A stretch of DNA of 33,475 nucleotides from the NCBI GenBank assembly GCA_024641545.1, contig JAHECW010000042.1, forward strand, positions 1 through 33,475, given 5' to 3'. A model generated the notes under the pieces. It searched no databases. It was not told the DNA's origin and saw only the letters and a program-made list of their open reading frames with translations. Below, piece by piece: positions 32,408 to 33,475 of this stretch. Position 1 is the first letter of the stretch. The number at the start of each line of letters is the position of its first letter. The DNA comes from Acidobacteriota bacterium (lineage in GTDB: Bacteria; Acidobacteriota; Thermoanaerobaculia; Thermoanaerobaculales; Sulfomarinibacteraceae). Both the position numbers and the translations under genes were made by a program.

Positions 32408-33475
<1,068 letters not shown>

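Overview
The window is GC-rich (roughly two thirds G+C by eye) bacterial chromosome, densely coded on both strands. It comes from a diderm (Gram-negative-type) organism: it encodes LptD, a small outer-membrane beta-barrel, a TonB-type C-terminal domain and lipoprotein/secretory signals. The mix of a C-terminal FADGFESG tag on secreted proteins, CydA-like proteins with fused haem-c domains, a kinase-like/TonB fusion and FabL-type enoyl reductase suggests Acidobacteriota (Thermoanaerobaculia/Holophagae-like). This is inference from gene style, not a phylogeny. No transposase, integrase, phage gene or CRISPR array was found.

Layout. 0.1-2.3 kb (minus): an M23 metallopeptidase and a secreted FADGFESG-tagged protein. 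2.4-3.8 kb (plus): a PLP lyase that reads as tryptophanase by its specificity residues. 3.9-6.6 kb (minus): two CydA-like membrane proteins, each ending in a CxxCH cytochrome c domain, one base apart. 6.6-7.1 kb: a structured non-coding stretch. 7.1-8.7 kb (plus): a second FADGFESG-tagged secreted protein. 8.7-9.6 kb (minus): an AraC/O6-methylguanine methyltransferase fusion. 10.0-12.8 kb (minus): larB-larC-larE, with overlapping junctions, for the nickel-pincer cofactor, but no larA. 12.9-13.6 kb (minus): an ArsC/LMW-phosphatase relative. 13.7-15.2 kb (plus): a B12-binding radical SAM enzyme. 15.7-19.4 kb: a GT-C-like membrane protein and a divergent sulfatase-like lipoprotein. 19.5-21.3 kb (minus): a second radical SAM enzyme and an outer-membrane barrel. 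21.5-22.7 kb (plus): an EAL phosphodiesterase with a C-terminal CZB zinc domain. 22.8-24.0 kb: fabL and an HU protein.

24.1-27.6 kb (minus) is an operon ruvX-mltG-(pseudokinase/TonB fusion), divergent from lptD (27.75-29.9 kb, plus), which has a structured leader and a possible leader peptide. The right end has a small hypothetical gene, two divergent serine tRNA genes (UGA and GCU), an intrinsic terminator, gltX, and glnS, which runs off the window.

Non-coding structure. Three intergenic islands (about 9.6, 15.2 and 30.65 kb) carry related six-base-periodic tracts. Two of them also carry a conserved REP-like inverted repeat with a non-conserved loop. A 20-bp hairpin (19/20 paired) sits in the 15.2-kb island, and an AT-rich inverted repeat marks the left edge. 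The most novel-looking protein architectures are the pseudokinase-coiled coil-TonB fusion, the EAL-CZB fusion and the paired CydA-cytochrome c proteins.
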